This document shows, piece by piece, positions 1 to 13,127 of a stretch of 64,000 nucleotides of DNA (position 1 is its first letter; each line of letters begins with the position of its first letter). The position numbers and the translations under genes are program-made. The notes beneath the pieces are model-generated. The model saw only the letters and a program-made list of their open reading frames with translations. It did no database searches and was not told where the DNA came from. The stretch lies in NCBI RefSeq assembly GCF_000471905.2, contig NW_006499912.1:186001-250000 (forward strand), in the 5' to 3' direction. The stretch comes from Amborella trichopoda (taxonomy: Eukaryota > Streptophyta > Magnoliopsida > Amborellales > Amborellaceae).

Positions 1-100
1 TGGCTCCATTTTGCAAGGCGCTAAGATTTCAATCTCTCAATCGCTCCCACTGAATGAGAGACTACTAGAATTTAAACCTTGATTGGCCATATTTCCAACA
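1..100 (-). mobile_element. Ty1/copia LTR end, from an element lying left of the window
   Basis: The first 100 bases match the plus-strand right end of the long LTRs at 9933-12637, 37554-40247 and 56859-59549. They include the shared stretch about the 'ctcaatcgctcccactgaat' motif and the terminal TTTCCAACA. X0 follows directly, as X does in the other copies. The element is cut by the window edge, so another array unit probably lies to the left. It is a fossil LTR fragment. Confidence 0.85.
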
Positions 101-1028
101 TGAAGCATGAGAAAATGTAGGGATTTTGGAGAGAGAAAATTGGGGTGAGGAAGTCTTTGGTTGAGGGAGAGAAGATCTAGAAAAATTGGGGCTTCGAAAA
201 TTTTTCAATTTTTATTTTATAAAAATATACCCCTAAATAATTGAATCAAGATCTTTAAGAGATGAGTAATTTGGGCCAATTTACTATTTAAATCACTTTC
301 TAAATATCACCTCTATTTTTCTGAGGATCTTTCTATTGTTCTTGCTAGATTTTGCTTGACTTTCTTGTAATATATATGTTTGTTGTAATTGTTGTTTGCC
401 ACTCTATACACCTACAGGCACGTGTATTCTTTTCTACTCACAAGCACCTACAAAACCATTTCAAGTTTTCGAAAACCCCGAAGTTTGCATTAAAGTCAAG
501 AAGGGTTCCATGCTCCTAGAGTTGATACACTTGGGAATGTGCAACTTCAATGTGAGCCCATCTGCAAGTCCTACCTCTAAGAACACCCCGTATTGAGTAG
601 AACCCCATAGCACGGCCCATAAGGGTTCACTCGAGACTTACGTGGGATTTGTTTATTTATTAATTTTTTATATTATCTCATCATAACCTAATAAACAATA
701 TTTAAAAAAAACATGGTTACCTTAAGAGCTACACCTGGCTACCCTTATGGATAACTACAGTTATAAAATAAATACATAAAAATCTAAGATTTTTTTCCCA
801 ATTTCTTTCATGTGATTCTTCCCTAGCCCGAAGAGAATATGTGAACCAGATTTAGGCAGAAACCATTACCCCAAAGACCATATAAGTAGGGGAGGGTAGA
901 GTGTTGTAGCCATCCACCCAACGACCCACAAAATGCTTTTTCAAAGAAAAATTACTTTGTCCCTATCAACAATGAGCACACTCGTGATACCTAATGAGGC
1001 ATGCCTTTGAAAATAACACCATCTACCT
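101..1028. repeat. Segment X, partial copy X0
   Basis: This is directly alignable with the first part of X1 (from 12638), X2 (from 40248) and X3 (from 59550). All begin with GAAGCATGAGAAAATGTAGG just after a copia LTR. The similarity stops near 1028, where X0 passes into a different LTR-type sequence while the other copies continue with an ATTATTCATCAATAATAAG stretch. It holds the small ORF at 396-596 and is otherwise AT-rich without recognisable genes. Confidence 0.85.
396..596 (+). CDS. Unidentified short conserved ORF in X0 (66 codons)
   Basis: I do not recognise this protein. It has no signal peptide, membrane segment or known motif. Its second half, around LLELIHLGMCNFNVSPSA, is repeated in X1 (12900-13127) with mostly replacement differences, and in X2 and X3 after a one-base length change upstream of that motif. 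The opposite strand is also open in part of this stretch in X2 (40455-40763), so the coding strand is not settled. It is probably a fragment of a lost gene carried by the duplications. A working gene is unlikely. Confidence 0.25.
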   Translation: MPLYTPTGTCILFYSQAPTKPFQVFENPEVCIKVKKGSMLLELIHLGMCNFNVSPSASPTSKNTPY

Positions 1029-2866
1029 ATATATGGCATGCCACCTTTGTTATACAACGGTCTTTATTGACTAAATAGCATGTACATGTATATATCATTC
1101 TTTAACCCTATAAAATAAGGCTCTTTTACGTATACTTTATGGGTTTTAGGGTTCTGTAATACAGTTATCGTGGGTTCTATAATGCGTATTTTGTGAAACA
1201 TCTTCTATGGGGCTTAAGGCACTTAAATACAGAAAACGCATAAATTTTTCATATGGTATCAAAGTTAGTCTGATCTGTGAGCCTGAAGCCCCTCTGTTAT
1301 TCTGCCATGTTGTTCTGATCTACAAGTGTGCCCCTCAGCTACTCGCCCAGCCACACAAATCTTCTCAGCCACTCACCTAGATCTTCAGCAGCTTGGATCC
1401 TATTCTACCCCTTTTTCATTTGCTCCTTCGATACTCGTCCAGCAACACAAGACAGATCTGTCATAACCCACCTCTCAAAAAACCCTTTGAAAACCACCCA
1501 GATCTATGCCCTCTTGCTCCTTTGACATTCAACAAACCACCCAGTGAACCCAGATATGCCGCCTCTAAAATCGACCCTCTTTGAAACCCGCTCTGGATCT
1601 CTAATCTTCTTCATCTTTTGTCTGGATATGAAACTCTCACAGTAGCTGCAGCTTCTTCCTCAAGTCCCTCTCTTCCCTCATATTTGAGCGATCTCAATCG
1701 CCTGGATCTCCTCTCTGAGTCATTTTTTCTCTTATGTTTTTTTCTCTGCATCTTTTATCAGTTGACGAGCTCTCTCTCCTCAATTTCTTTTGATCGGAAT
1801 AAATTACACCTCTATTTGTCTTCCTCTTTTGTTGGGTTTTTTGAAAAAAAATATTATTTATTCTCATGTGAAACCTTCAAAAAAAGTGTGATAGGACCTA
1901 CCTCTAGGGCTCTTGCAAGAGGAGAGAGTGAGGGGTAGCGTACAAAAGGGAAGAAGTGAGGAGTGAGTGAGAGAAAGAATAGTGATCGCAGGGCCTTCAT
2001 TAAAAAGAAGAGAGGTTTCCTTGTTCCCCATTTCATGATTTTAAAAAAATTAAAAGAAAAAAAACAAGAGAGAGATTGTTATCTTTTTGAGAGAGAAGGA
2101 GCGAGCATCCACTGTTTATAATAGTGATGGACCCATGGTGTGGTGATGGATCATCTAGAAATGAGTTTGTCTTCACTCTGCCTGTTCTTGTCGGGAAGAT
2201 CAAGTTTGTAACTCTGTTACTTGATCCTGATCTTTTCTATAGGATGGAGTTTGTTTTTGTTTTACTCTTTGTAAGCTATTGTATTGGTCTCAGATTTGCA
2301 GCGAGTTTTGTTGGCTTTTATAAGTGTCATTCTATTTTCTTGTCTGTCTCAACTGTTTTTTTTGTCTCTAACGAAGATCTTAAGTATTTGTTTGACTGCT
2401 CGAGCCTCTTATGATCTGACCATCTGTTCTTAAGGCCTACTAATATGTTGTTATTCAAACCTCCTTTGTTTCACGCTTTTATTTTTTGGGATTGATGATT
2501 TGTCTCTACGCGAGCTTCTTTTGTTCCTACCATGTTTCTGAGGCTTGCCTTCTATTGTCCAAACTCCAACTGCTCTCTCTAAAGGAGTTTCAGGGGTAGT
2601 GTGAAAATATACACTATTTTCTTGCTACAACAGCACTACTTTCTACTTGTATAACATGCTACCTTTGACATACAATTGTCTTTGTTGACTAAATAGCCCG
2701 TATAGGTTGTATACCATTCTTAAAACCTATAAAAATAGTTATCTTATACACATGTTTTGTGGGTTTTAGGGTTCAGGGTTTCTGTAAAACAATTATCGTA
2801 GGTTTTGTAATACATATTATATGGGGACTTAAGGCCTAGAAAAATAGAAAACACAAAAAAAATTCA
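1029..2866 (+). mobile_element. Short non-autonomous LTR element (TRIM/SMART/LARD-like)
   Basis: Two related direct repeats flank this unit. The right LTR runs 2600-2866, and the left one ends at 1251 and is recognisable back to about 1029. Both share the blocks around ACTAAATAGC, TGTGGGTTTTAGGGTTC and CTTAAGGC, and both end in TTCA. A primer-binding-type TGGTATCAAAG (complementary to initiator tRNA-Met) starts at 1254, two bases after the left LTR. A purine-rich tract at 2581-2599 precedes the right LTR. The interior of about 1.3 kb shows no gag or pol similarity. The left LTR's outer end merges with X0 and cannot be placed exactly. It looks like a fossil. Confidence 0.7.
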
Positions 2867-2911
2867 CAATTGAGAACTAGATGAACAAACAATGCAAAGG
2901 GATAGGTGAAG
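2867..2911. other. Flank of copia E1 with target-site copy TGAAG
   Basis: This short unique stretch lies between the small LTR element and copia element E1. It ends in TGAAG at 2907-2911. The same five bases follow the right LTR of E1 at 12638-12642, which gives the 5-bp duplication expected for a copia insertion. Confidence 0.7.
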
Positions 2912-5671
2912 CAATAGTGGATACAAAGACTAGAGCAAATTTCCAAGCCGAAAAACAAGGCAAAATGAACACCTTTAACAAGCCACTTACTTAAAACCAA
3001 GCTAAGTGAATAAGTTACACTCATTTAAATAACAATTACAATCATTTCTATCATTGTAAAACCACTATAAATAAACTCAAATATCAACCCTTTATGGGGC
3101 AATTACATATAAAGCAACACTAGTTTATGAATTACACTTTCACAACATAAAATTACATAAACTATGTTCCTAAGCTTAAATACAACATACAACTAATCTA
3201 AACCAAATCATAAGGAATAAAATCAACTAAATAGGGAATTAGAATGCCAAATTAAAATCAAGAAGCCTCCCAAAGCTTAAATACAACATCCAACTAATCT
3301 AAACAAAATTATAAGGAATAAAATCAACTAAATAACGAATTATAATGCAAAATTAAAATCAAGAAGCCATGTGTCGAGCCCCTTGTGTCGTGGCCACGTA
3401 ATCGGGTCCTAGAAGGACTTAATTTTGTCCCTTCGGATTGCACAAAACTGGTTCAATCTGACAAGAGTGTCTAATCCAAATGGAAAGGAATTACACACCT
3501 TAAAATCACTTCTTAAGATTTCAACACACTGGTATTATAATCCAAAATATAATGCAAAAGGTTTGAATCGAATCGGATAAAGAAGAAGAGAATTATGGCC
3601 AAACTACACGATGGTCCATCGGACCACCAAAACAGTCTTGTAAGAAAAGATTATGAATCCCCATAGGTAAAAATGTGATGAAAAACTTCTGAAAATTCAG
3701 TGATACACTGAGACTAAAGTAGTTGATGGATTTGAAGCAAAGTAATCAATGGATACTACGCACGATCATGGATTCTCATGCATATAAGCTATAACTCATG
3801 AAGCACCACACTACGAATAAGCACGATGAAAAATATGATCAAATGGGAATTTTAAGATTAATGAAACTTTTGTAAATTCAAAACTCTAACAACTATAGAT
3901 GCCAAGAATATGAACTTGTGAGAAAAAACATTCAATGGAGTTTATCTTGATAAATGTACACTATGGACTTATGCATAAAAAAGGAGGACCACCACCAAGA
4001 TCACCATCAATGAAACTCTAAAAGCCTTTAAACAAAATGTGGAGTCTCTCTCTCTTATATTTTTTCTCACAAAGCTCTAGGAAAAGGGGGCACACATTCT
4101 CCAAAATGGTTCAAGAGTTAAGATAGTTAGGGTTTAAGATCTCATAATGTGCTTTTATAACATGGGTGTAAATTTTGACTCAATCGACACCCTTGATGCA
4201 CTAATCCAAAGGAACATGAGAGGCTAATATACTTAGCCACCCATCTCCATCCAACTACTAGAATGAAGGGATGGGATTTTTCACCATTATCACTCACCCT
4301 AACTCTAAGTTATGCCACTTTACCGTTTTGTCCTTGACCCATATTTTTATTCCAATTGTATCCAATATGCCATTACAAAAACACCCTTAGTTTTTTTAAT
4401 AATGTATTATAGTAGATAACCACTAAGGGTAAAGAGCAAAGACGTAATTGGCAAAGCTCACACATGTTAAGATATTCTGCTTTATCAAAGCTAATCACTT
4501 TGTAGATCTAAACTTTCAAACCAATCAATTTAAAGATAATGTCTCATTCACACATATCAAATAAAAAAATTAATTAAACTTCACACATGTCATGCATGGC
4601 CCATGTGTGAGTTAATTAAGACATGTGATAAAAATGGGACCTTAAGTTATAATACTATATAACAAAACATAACAATATATAACAAGATACAACAATACAA
4701 ACTATCAAAACAAACAACCATAAGCCAATCAGGTCCCCCCTCCTAGAGATCAATGCCTAGTTGGGCGGTGATCCTAGAGTGAGGCGTGGGGTGCTACATG
4801 GCAGCCCTATGGCCCCACGGACGCAACATGGCACTACTAAGTCAGGGCTAAAGTGGAGTTTGAGTCAAACAATTCAAAAAATATCATTTTTTTAGCAAAT
4901 AAAATTCTGAAAATTTCTCTAAACTTCAAAATAAATATTTAAAGTATTTTTGAGCAATTATTAGTTTTTTCTCATCATTATAAAATCAGACAAAAGGTAT
5001 AATGAGATCTCAGGCTAATAACTTTAGGTATCAGAGTACTCCAATGGGCTAGTCCCGGATGATATTCCGATGAGTCTCAGATCGACCCAATAGACCTATG
5101 TTCCATAGTCTAAAGCAGGGACACATAATTGTCCATTTCAAAACTACTGAGCCAAAATTCCGATCATCTGGCTCTCAATGGATTACAAGTATACCCATGT
5201 GGGACATAATCTAGCTCAATTACAAGGGTCCTATCAAAGCACATGTGCACTGGCTCTTCCAAACTCGGATAATGCATTTGGAAGAGTGGCTTCCCATATG
5301 AAATGAAAATTCACATGTCATGTAATGGTCTCATGTCAAGATACGGACTTATGTCCCATAAGTCTTGACCATTCCATACAGGGTGAATACGTAATATGTA
5401 CACGGATTTTATTTTTTTCGTTTGGATTCTCCAAGCCCTGACCGATCACAGCTAAATATGAGGCTAACCTATTAAATTCTAACTAGGAGGTGACCCTCTC
5501 ACCTCCTTGAAAAATTGTTTTCTCAACAAGTGAACCTTCGATGCCTCATGCGTACTCGAGGTAAAAGAATCTGGGCTCTATTTTGCATGGCACCAAATTT
5601 CAATCTCTCAATCGCTCTCACTGAATGAGGGACTATTGAAATTTAAGCCTTGATAGGCCATATTTCCAACA
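2912..5671 (-). repeat. E1 LTR on the left (3' LTR of the element)
   Basis: This LTR of about 2.76 kb aligns along its whole length with 9933-12637. Read on the minus strand it begins TGTTGGAAATATGG at 5671, right after a polypurine tract (plus strand TTCTCCCACTTGG at 5673-5685). No coding sequence is recognised in it. Its length is at the long end for copia LTRs. Confidence 0.9.
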
Positions 5672-8600
5672 TTCTCCCACTTGGCCTTTTGAGGTCGAAA
5701 TTCGTATATATCTCTCTCTCATTATCGTTCATAATAAATCAAAGTATTCAAACTCATCCATGGATTTATCATTCACAAGCACTAGACAAAGTAATAACAA
5801 CTATGTCCATCCCATGCACATGCCTCACAAAATCACTTGCCCCAAGCCTTTGCTTAATGGATCTGCAAGCATAGCCTCAAATGGAATATAACCAACTTCT
5901 ATTTCACCAGGTGTTATCTCTTCCCTTACTCTATGATATGGGGCTTTAATATGCCTTGACTTTCTATGGAACCTTGGTTCAACTACCACTGCTATTGCAG
6001 CTTGATTGTCACACATGATTCTAATAGTTCCATATTTTAGAGGGTTGAAGTTAAGATGATTCAAGAACTTCTAAATCAAAATGGCTTCTAAAGTTGCGGA
6101 ACTTAAAGCCATATACACAGTTTCAATGGTAGATAGGGCTAAAGTGTCTTGCTTCTTGGTGCGCCAAGAAATGGCACCACCCCGATAAAGAAATAACCTG
6201 AAGTGGATCTCGAGTCATCCAGGTCTCCTTGATAGTCGGAGTCTATGTATCCCAAAACTTTAAGCTCACTCACATTTCCATAGGTTAATACATAATCAAA
6301 TGTTCCTTTCAAATACCTCATGATTCTTTTCATGGCTTTCCAATGTTCTAATCCAGGATCACTTGAAATCGACCAATCAAGTTTTGAGTAAAAGCTAGAT
6401 TGGGTTTAGTTCCCATGGCTAAATATAATAGTGATCCTACGGCACTCCGATACGGGATTCTTTCCACTCATTTCTCTCAAGATCATTGTTTGGTTTCATA
6501 TTAACATTTAATTTTTCTCTCATTTCTACAACTGTATCTATAGGCTTGGATTCACTCATACCAAATCTCTCAAGAACTTTCTTGCAATACGTAGATTGAG
6601 ATAACGGAATAGTGCAGGCTTCTCTATCTCATATAATATGAATCCCTAACAAATGCAAAGCCTCTTCCATATATTTCATATCAAATTTACTTGATAGCAT
6701 TGCGTTTGTGTCCCTTATATGGTCCAGGGTGCTACTAGCTATTAGAATATCATCCATATATAAAGTCATGAAAGTAATGTCAGTCCCACTAGTCATACGG
6801 TATACACAGCAGTCATCCTCATTTGGTTTGAATCCATATCTAATCAAGGTTTGGTGGAACTTGAGGAACCATCTTCTTGAAGCTTCTTTGAAACCATAAA
6901 GTGATTTTTCAAGTTTGTACATGAACTTTTCCTTTCCTTTCACAATAAACGCCTCAGATTGGTTCATGTTTATATCCTCTTCTAGGTCACCATTTAAGAA
7001 GATGATTTTCACATCCATTTGATGCAATTCTAGGTCTAGGTAGGGTGCTATGGATATGATCATTCTAATTGAAGGTATTTTGGCAATAGGTGAATAGGTG
7101 TCAAAAAAATTTACCCCTTCCTTTTGAGTAAAAACCTTTTTCTACAAGTCTTGCCTTGTATTTTTCAATACGCCATTCGGAGTTAAGTTTCTTTTTGAAT
7201 ATCCACTTACATCCAATTGATCAAACGTTAGGTGGAAATCGGACTAACTCTCATACATGATTCTTTAAGATTGAATTTATCTCATCTTGCATGGTTTCCT
7301 TCCATAACTTATGATCTAGACAAGATATAGCATGTAGGTAAGACTAAGGTTCATCATCAGGTTCCTAACTAATCCTCTCATAGTTGTCCTCAAGGTAAGT
7401 GAAAAAGGTAAATGGTCACCTTATTCTCTCACTTCACCTAAGTGGAATGGTTTCAATTTCTTTGTTACGCTAAAGCTCATAGAAGTCTACTCTCTTTTGG
7501 GTTAATTCTCACTTAAGGAATTCATTTTCAAGAAAATAGGCATCAAGGCTTTCAATCACATTACGATTCAAGAGATTATAAAACCTAAATCCCTTCCCAT
7601 GACATGGGAATTCTATGGAGACACATTTTATGGTTTTATGATCAAGTTTGGACCTATTTTGGGATGGTATGAGAACATGGGCTGAACATCCCCAAACCTT
7701 GATGTGCTTTATTGAGGGAGGTCGTCCCATGAAGAGCTGGTAAGGAGTTGATTGAATTGCTTTGGTGGGAGTCCGATTAAGGACATACGTGGCGGTTAGA
7801 ATCATCTCCCCCCAAAACTCTAATCCAAGATTAGTGATATTCATCATACATTGCATCATCTCATCTAGGGTCCTATTCTTTCTCTCTGCAAACCCATTTT
7901 GTTCAAGTGAGTAAGGCATGGTGGTTTGGTGGACAATCTTATATTGGACACAAAGATCTTGGAAGGCTTGGGAAGTGTATTCCCCACCCCTATCCGATCT
8001 AAGGTTTTTGATGGTTCGACCTAGTGTTTTATATTGTTGGAATTTGGTTATGGCCTCACTTTTGTTTTGCAAGAGATAAGTGTGACCAAAAAGGGAGTGA
8101 TCATCAATGAATGTTATGAAGTGCCTCATGTGCCCCATGGTAGGCACACTCATTGGTCCACACACATCCGAGTGGATTAGTTCTAAAAGACTAGAGACCC
8201 TTTCGACCTTATGGTGGGACTTCTTTACCATCTTTCCTTTAAGGCAAGCCTCGCATCTATTGTGAGAATCGATATTCATTCTAGATAATTAATGTAACCT
8301 AACCTTAAATATAAAGTAAAATTTTGTAAGTCATCACCCAAGTAAGCAACCTCCGTTTTCATTTTAATTTCATAAAGCCCTTGAACCAAGTGGGTTACAA
8401 AAACCCGTTCTCCATTAATAGAGCTATCATGCACATAGAACTTATACTCCTTGAAAAAGAACACAAACCCGGCTTTACTCATCTTGGAAACCGAGATGAG
8501 ATTCTTCCTCATCCCAGGTGCATAGAGGGTGTCCTTAAGCATGAGAGTCACACCGTTAGTGAGCTCCAACACGTAGTCCTCTTTTCCTAAGACCCTTTCC

Positions 8601-9932
8601 ATTTGATTTCACCTATATAAAGATTATGGGTGACAAGTTTTATATCATACAATCATCTAAAGCCCTTCATATAATTTGTCACATGGATAGTAGCCCTTGA
8701 GTCAAGAACCCACACATCCACCTCTTCATTGACAATTGAAGTCTCATGGACCACGCAAACTCTCTCTTTCCTTGGTCCTCCACTAGTATTACCTTGAGGC
8801 TTACCAGAATTGAGCTTAGGAGCAAAATGAGGGTTTTGTGGATAAGGAGGATACTTACAAAACTTTTGGGTATTCCCGTATTTTTTGCATCTATTGCATT
8901 GCACCTTCAAATAATCTTCGATTGAGGGCCAAATCGACCTCCCACCTACCATCATGGGTGTGGGTAGTGGTTTAGGCCTAAAAGGCATGTGGCTAGCATG
9001 GTTTGGTGGGTAAGCATGGGTTTTAGGAGGGTAATGGCTAAATGGATAATGGGAGTAGCATTTTCCCTTTTGCTTCCCCTTCCCTTTCCATTTTTCTTTC
9101 CCCTTTCTTTTCTTGTTCTTAGCATTATCACTCCCACATTACATGCATTCACCATAGAAGAGTTAGGAAGAGAAAAAGAGATAGGAGTAAGGAGTAAGGG
9201 AGTAGAAGAAGATGAGGGTTGAAGAGATTTACCACATGGACCATGGAAAATGGTCCATCAATTGCCAACCTTCTTTGTTCTTCCCCTTCCAAGAAAAATA
9301 CAATCTCCTCCATTGTTGTAGGTGCATACTTGGCCATCAAAGTGGCCACAAAGGTCTCCCATGAGGGTGAGATCAGATGCACAAACATCGTCTTTTGTGT
9401 CACCTCATCATATGAGTGACAGGCTCTCTCACTCGCTCTTATACAACTCTTGAACTCTCTAAGATGATCACCCACTTTGGTGTGATCATCCATTTTGCAA
9501 CACATGATATTTCTCATTCTTATGATCCATTAAGCTTCATTCAGTGTGTCGTATGTTTTTTTCATGTTCTCCATAATATCTTTGACACAAGAAATTCACA
9601 TTCTCCTTAACAAAGGAATCACTCATGGTTGCAAAAATAATGTTCATAGCGTTTTGGTTTTGTTATGCCAAGTCTCATATGCATCCTTAACAACTTGAGG
9701 AGCATTGATCGCGGGAGAATTAGGTGGTGTAGAAGTAAATAATGCAAATAGACCATCTTCATGAAACACAACCAAGTTTCCTTCTCCATTCGGACAAGTT
9801 GGTTCCATTGAACCTCTCCTCCTTAACAAATTCGGTGAATATCGAACGGGCTTGCATGGGTTCCTATTTGACACTCTATAATTCTTCTAAGACCTAAAAG
9901 TGGCTGTAAATGAGCCTAAATTTGATACAAAC
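5672..9932 (-). mobile_element. E1 internal region (gag-pol remains)
   Basis: This is the internal part between the LTRs on the minus strand. Visible pieces are an RNase H end with LADPLSKGL near 5840, RNase H with DSDYQGDLDDSRSTSGY near 6250, RT at 6629-7063, an integrase core at 7509-8279, GAG-pre-integrase at 8276-8602, zinc knuckle and protease at 8653-8988, and gag at 9149-9874. The primer site next to the right LTR (9911-9930) is a diverged version of the initiator tRNA-Met site seen in E3. It is a fossil with many breaks. Confidence 0.92.
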
Positions 9933-12637
9933 TGATGGTGGAAACAAAAACTAGAGCAAATTTCCAAGCTGAAAAACAAGGTAAAATGGACACCTTCAAC
10001 AAGCCACTTGCATAAAACCAAGACAAATGAATAAGTTACTATCTTTTAAATAACAATTACTGCCATTTCTAGCCATGTAAAACCACTGTAAATAAACTCA
10101 AATACCAACCCCTTATGGGGAAATTATATATAAAGCAAGACTAGCTTATGAATTATACTTTCATACCACAAATTACATAAACTACGTCCGAAAGCTTAAA
10201 TACAATATACAACTAATCTAAAAAAAATCTAAGGTATAAAATCCACTAATTAGGAAATTATAACGCCAAATGAAAATTGAGAAGCCATGTGTCAAACCCC
10301 TTGTGTCGGGGCCACGCAATCGGGTCATATGAGGACTTAATTTTGTCCCTTCGGATTGTACAAAAGTGATTCAATTTCACAATAGTGTCCAATCCAAATA
10401 GGAAGAAATTACACACATTAAAATCACTTTTTAAGATCTCAACACACTGGCATTATATATCAAAATAGAATGCAAAAGGTTTGAATCGAACTGGAGAAAG
10501 AAGAAGAGAGTTATGGCCAAACTACACACGGTGGTTTCTCGGACCACCAAAATAGTCTTGTATGAAAAGATTATGAACTCCTATAGGTAAAAATGTGATG
10601 AAAAACTTCTGAAAATTCAGTGACACACTAAGACTGAAGTAGTTGATGGATTGAAGCAAAATAATCAATGAGTACTATGCATGATCATGGATTCTCATGC
10701 ATATAAATTATAACTCATGAAGGACCATAATAAGAATAAGCATGATGAAAAAGATGATCAAATGGGAATTCTAAGATCAATGAAACTTTGGTACATTCAA
10801 AACTCCAGCTACTATGGATGCCAAGAATATGAACTTCTGAAAAAAAAAATTCAATGGAGTTTACCTTGATAAATGTACATTATGGACTTAAGCATAAGAA
10901 ATGAGGACCACCATTAATGAAACTCTAAAAGCCTTAAAAAAAAAACGTGGTGTCTCTCTCTCTCTTCAATTTTCTCTCACAAAGCTCTAGAAAAAAGAGG
11001 CACGCATTTTCCAAAATGGTTCAAGAGTCGAGATAGTTAAGGTTTGAGATTTCATGATGTGCTTTTATAACATGGGTGTAACCTTGGACTCAATCATCAC
11101 CCTTGATGCACTAATCCGAAGGCACATGAGAGGCTAATATACCTAGCCACCCATCCCCATCCAACCACTAGAATGAAAGGATTGGATTTCACACAAGTAT
11201 CACTCACCCTAACTTTAAGTTATGCCACTTCACCATTTTGTCCTTGACCCATGTTTTTATTTCAATTGTATCCAATATGCCATTACAAAAACATCCTTAG
11301 TGTTTGTAATAATGTATTAGAGTAGATAACCACCAAGGGTATATGACAAAGAAGTAATTGACAAAGCTCACACATGTAAACATATTCTGCTTTATCAAAG
11401 CCAATCACTTTGTAGATCTAAAATTTCAAACCAATCAATTTAAAGATAATGTCCTCTTCACACATGTGTGTGAATATATTTTTTCAACTCAAATTTGAAA
11501 ATCCATTTTCTCTTTAATATCAAATTAATTAATTAATTAAGCTTCACACATGTCAAGCATGGCCCATGTGTTAGTTAATTAAGACATGAGATAAAAATGG
11601 GGCGCTAAGTTATAACACTATAAAACAAAATATAACAATTTATAACAAGACATCATAGCACAACCCCTTATAAAACAAGCAACTAAATTCCAATCTCGTC
11701 CCTCCCGCCAAGGGATCAATGCCCAGCTAGGTGATGATCCTGAGTGAGGTGTGGGGTGCCACATGGCAGCCCTATGGCCACTCGGACGCCACATGGCACT
11801 ACCAGCTCAAGACTAAAATGGAATTTGAGTCAAATAATTTGAAAATCCTCATTTTTTAGGCAATAAAATTCCGTAAAATTTCTCTAAAATTAACAATAAA
11901 TATTTAAAGTATTTTTGAAAAATTAATAGGATTTTCTTATCATTATAAAATCGGACAAAAGGTATAGTGAGATCTCAGGCTAATAACTCTAAGTATCGGA
12001 GTACTCCATTGAGCTAGTCCCGAATGATGTTATTTGAGTCTCAGATCGACCCAATAGACCTATGTTCCACAGTCTAAAGTAGGGACACATAATTGGCCAT
12101 ATCAAAACCACTGAGTCAGAACTTCCGATCATCCAGCTCTCAATGGATTACAGGTGTACCCCTGCGGGACATGATCTAACTCAATTACAGGGGTCCTTTC
12201 AAAGCACGTGTGCATTGGCTCTTCCAAACTCGAATAATGCATTTGGAAGAGTGGCTTCCTATATGAAATGATATTACACATGCCATGTAATGGTCTCATA
12301 TCAAGATACAGACTTATGTCCCATAAGCCTTGACCATTTCATACAGGGCGAATACTCAATAAGTACTTGGGTTCTATTTTTTTCGTTTGGAATCTCCAAG
12401 CCCTGGCAGATCGCAGCTAAACATGAGGCTAACCTATAAAATCCTGACTAGGAGGTGACCTTCACACCGTCTTGAGGAATTGTTTTCTTAACACGTGAAC
12501 TCTCAATGCCTCATGCGTACACGGGGTAAAAGAATCTGGGCTCCATTTCGTAAGGCGCCAAGATTTCAATATCTCAATCGCTCCCACTGAATGAAAGACT
12601 AATGGAATTTAGGCCTTGATTGGCCATATTTCCAACG
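9933..12637 (-). repeat. E1 LTR on the right (5' LTR of the element)
   Basis: This is a direct repeat of 2912-5671 of about 2.7 kb, starting TGATGGTGG on the plus strand and ending at TTTCCAACG. TGAAG follows it. No genes are seen inside. Confidence 0.9.
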
Positions 12638-12899
12638 TGAAGCATGAGAAAATGTAGGGATTTTGGAGAGAGAAAATTGGAGTGAGGAAGGTCTTTGGTT
12701 GAGGGAGAGAAGATCTGGGGCTTCGAAAATTTTTGAAATTTTTATTTTATAAAAATATACCCCGAAATAACTAAATCAACATTTTTAAAAGATGGGTAAT
12801 TTGGGCCAATTTACTATTTGCATCACTATCTAAATATCACCTACTGTTTTTCTAAGGATCTTTCTATTGTTCTTGCTAGATTTTGCTTGAATTTCTTGT

Positions 12900-13127
12900 G
12901 TGATATATGTTTGTTGTAATTGTTGTTTGCCACTCTTTACACCCTCAGGCACGTGTATTCTTTTCTACACACAAGCACCGACCATACCATTTCAAGTTTT
13001 CCAAAACCCCGAAGTTGGCATTAAAGTCGAGAGGGACTCCAAGCTCCTAGAGTTGATACACTGGGGAATGTGCAACTTTAATGTGAGCCCATCTGCTATT
13101 CCTGCCTCTAAGAACACTTCGTATTGA
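12900..13127 (+). CDS. Unidentified conserved ORF, X1 copy
   Basis: This is the counterpart of 396-596, open for 75 codons and ending at the same stop position. It shares LLELIH and GMCNFNVSPSAIPASKNT with small replacements. I see no family match. Its survival in X0 and X1, and in shortened form in X2 (40501-40746) and X3 (59927-60112), is suggestive but weak evidence of past coding. Confidence 0.25.
   Translation: MIYVCCNCCLPLFTPSGTCILFYTQAPTIPFQVFQNPEVGIKVERDSKLLELIHWGMCNFNVSPSAIPASKNTSY

Larger units (their letters stand above)
2912..12637 (-). mobile_element. Ty1/copia retrotransposon E1 (fossil, broken)
   Basis: The element is about 9.7 kb with both long LTRs, flanked by the 5-bp direct repeat TGAAG. 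Minus-strand domains appear in copia order: gag about 8850-9870 with a zinc knuckle near 8900, protease about 8650-8760, GAG-pre-integrase and integrase about 7500-8600, reverse transcriptase about 6400-7200 (YMDDI box near 6750), and RNase H about 5830-6350. This order, with integrase before RT, places it in Ty1/copia. I did not assign a lineage. The coding part is broken in more than five places. The two LTRs differ by roughly 12% in a 275-base sample counted by eye, so it is old. Confidence 0.93.

Noticed and set aside
1618-1938. 106-codon frame inside the short LTR element
   Set aside because: Low-complexity S/F/L composition, no homologous copy to test and no retroelement domain; more likely leader sequence.
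5825-9874. The gag-pol pieces as active or novel genes
   Set aside because: Domain order and motifs are those of ordinary Ty1/copia elements, and all three copies are clearly broken.
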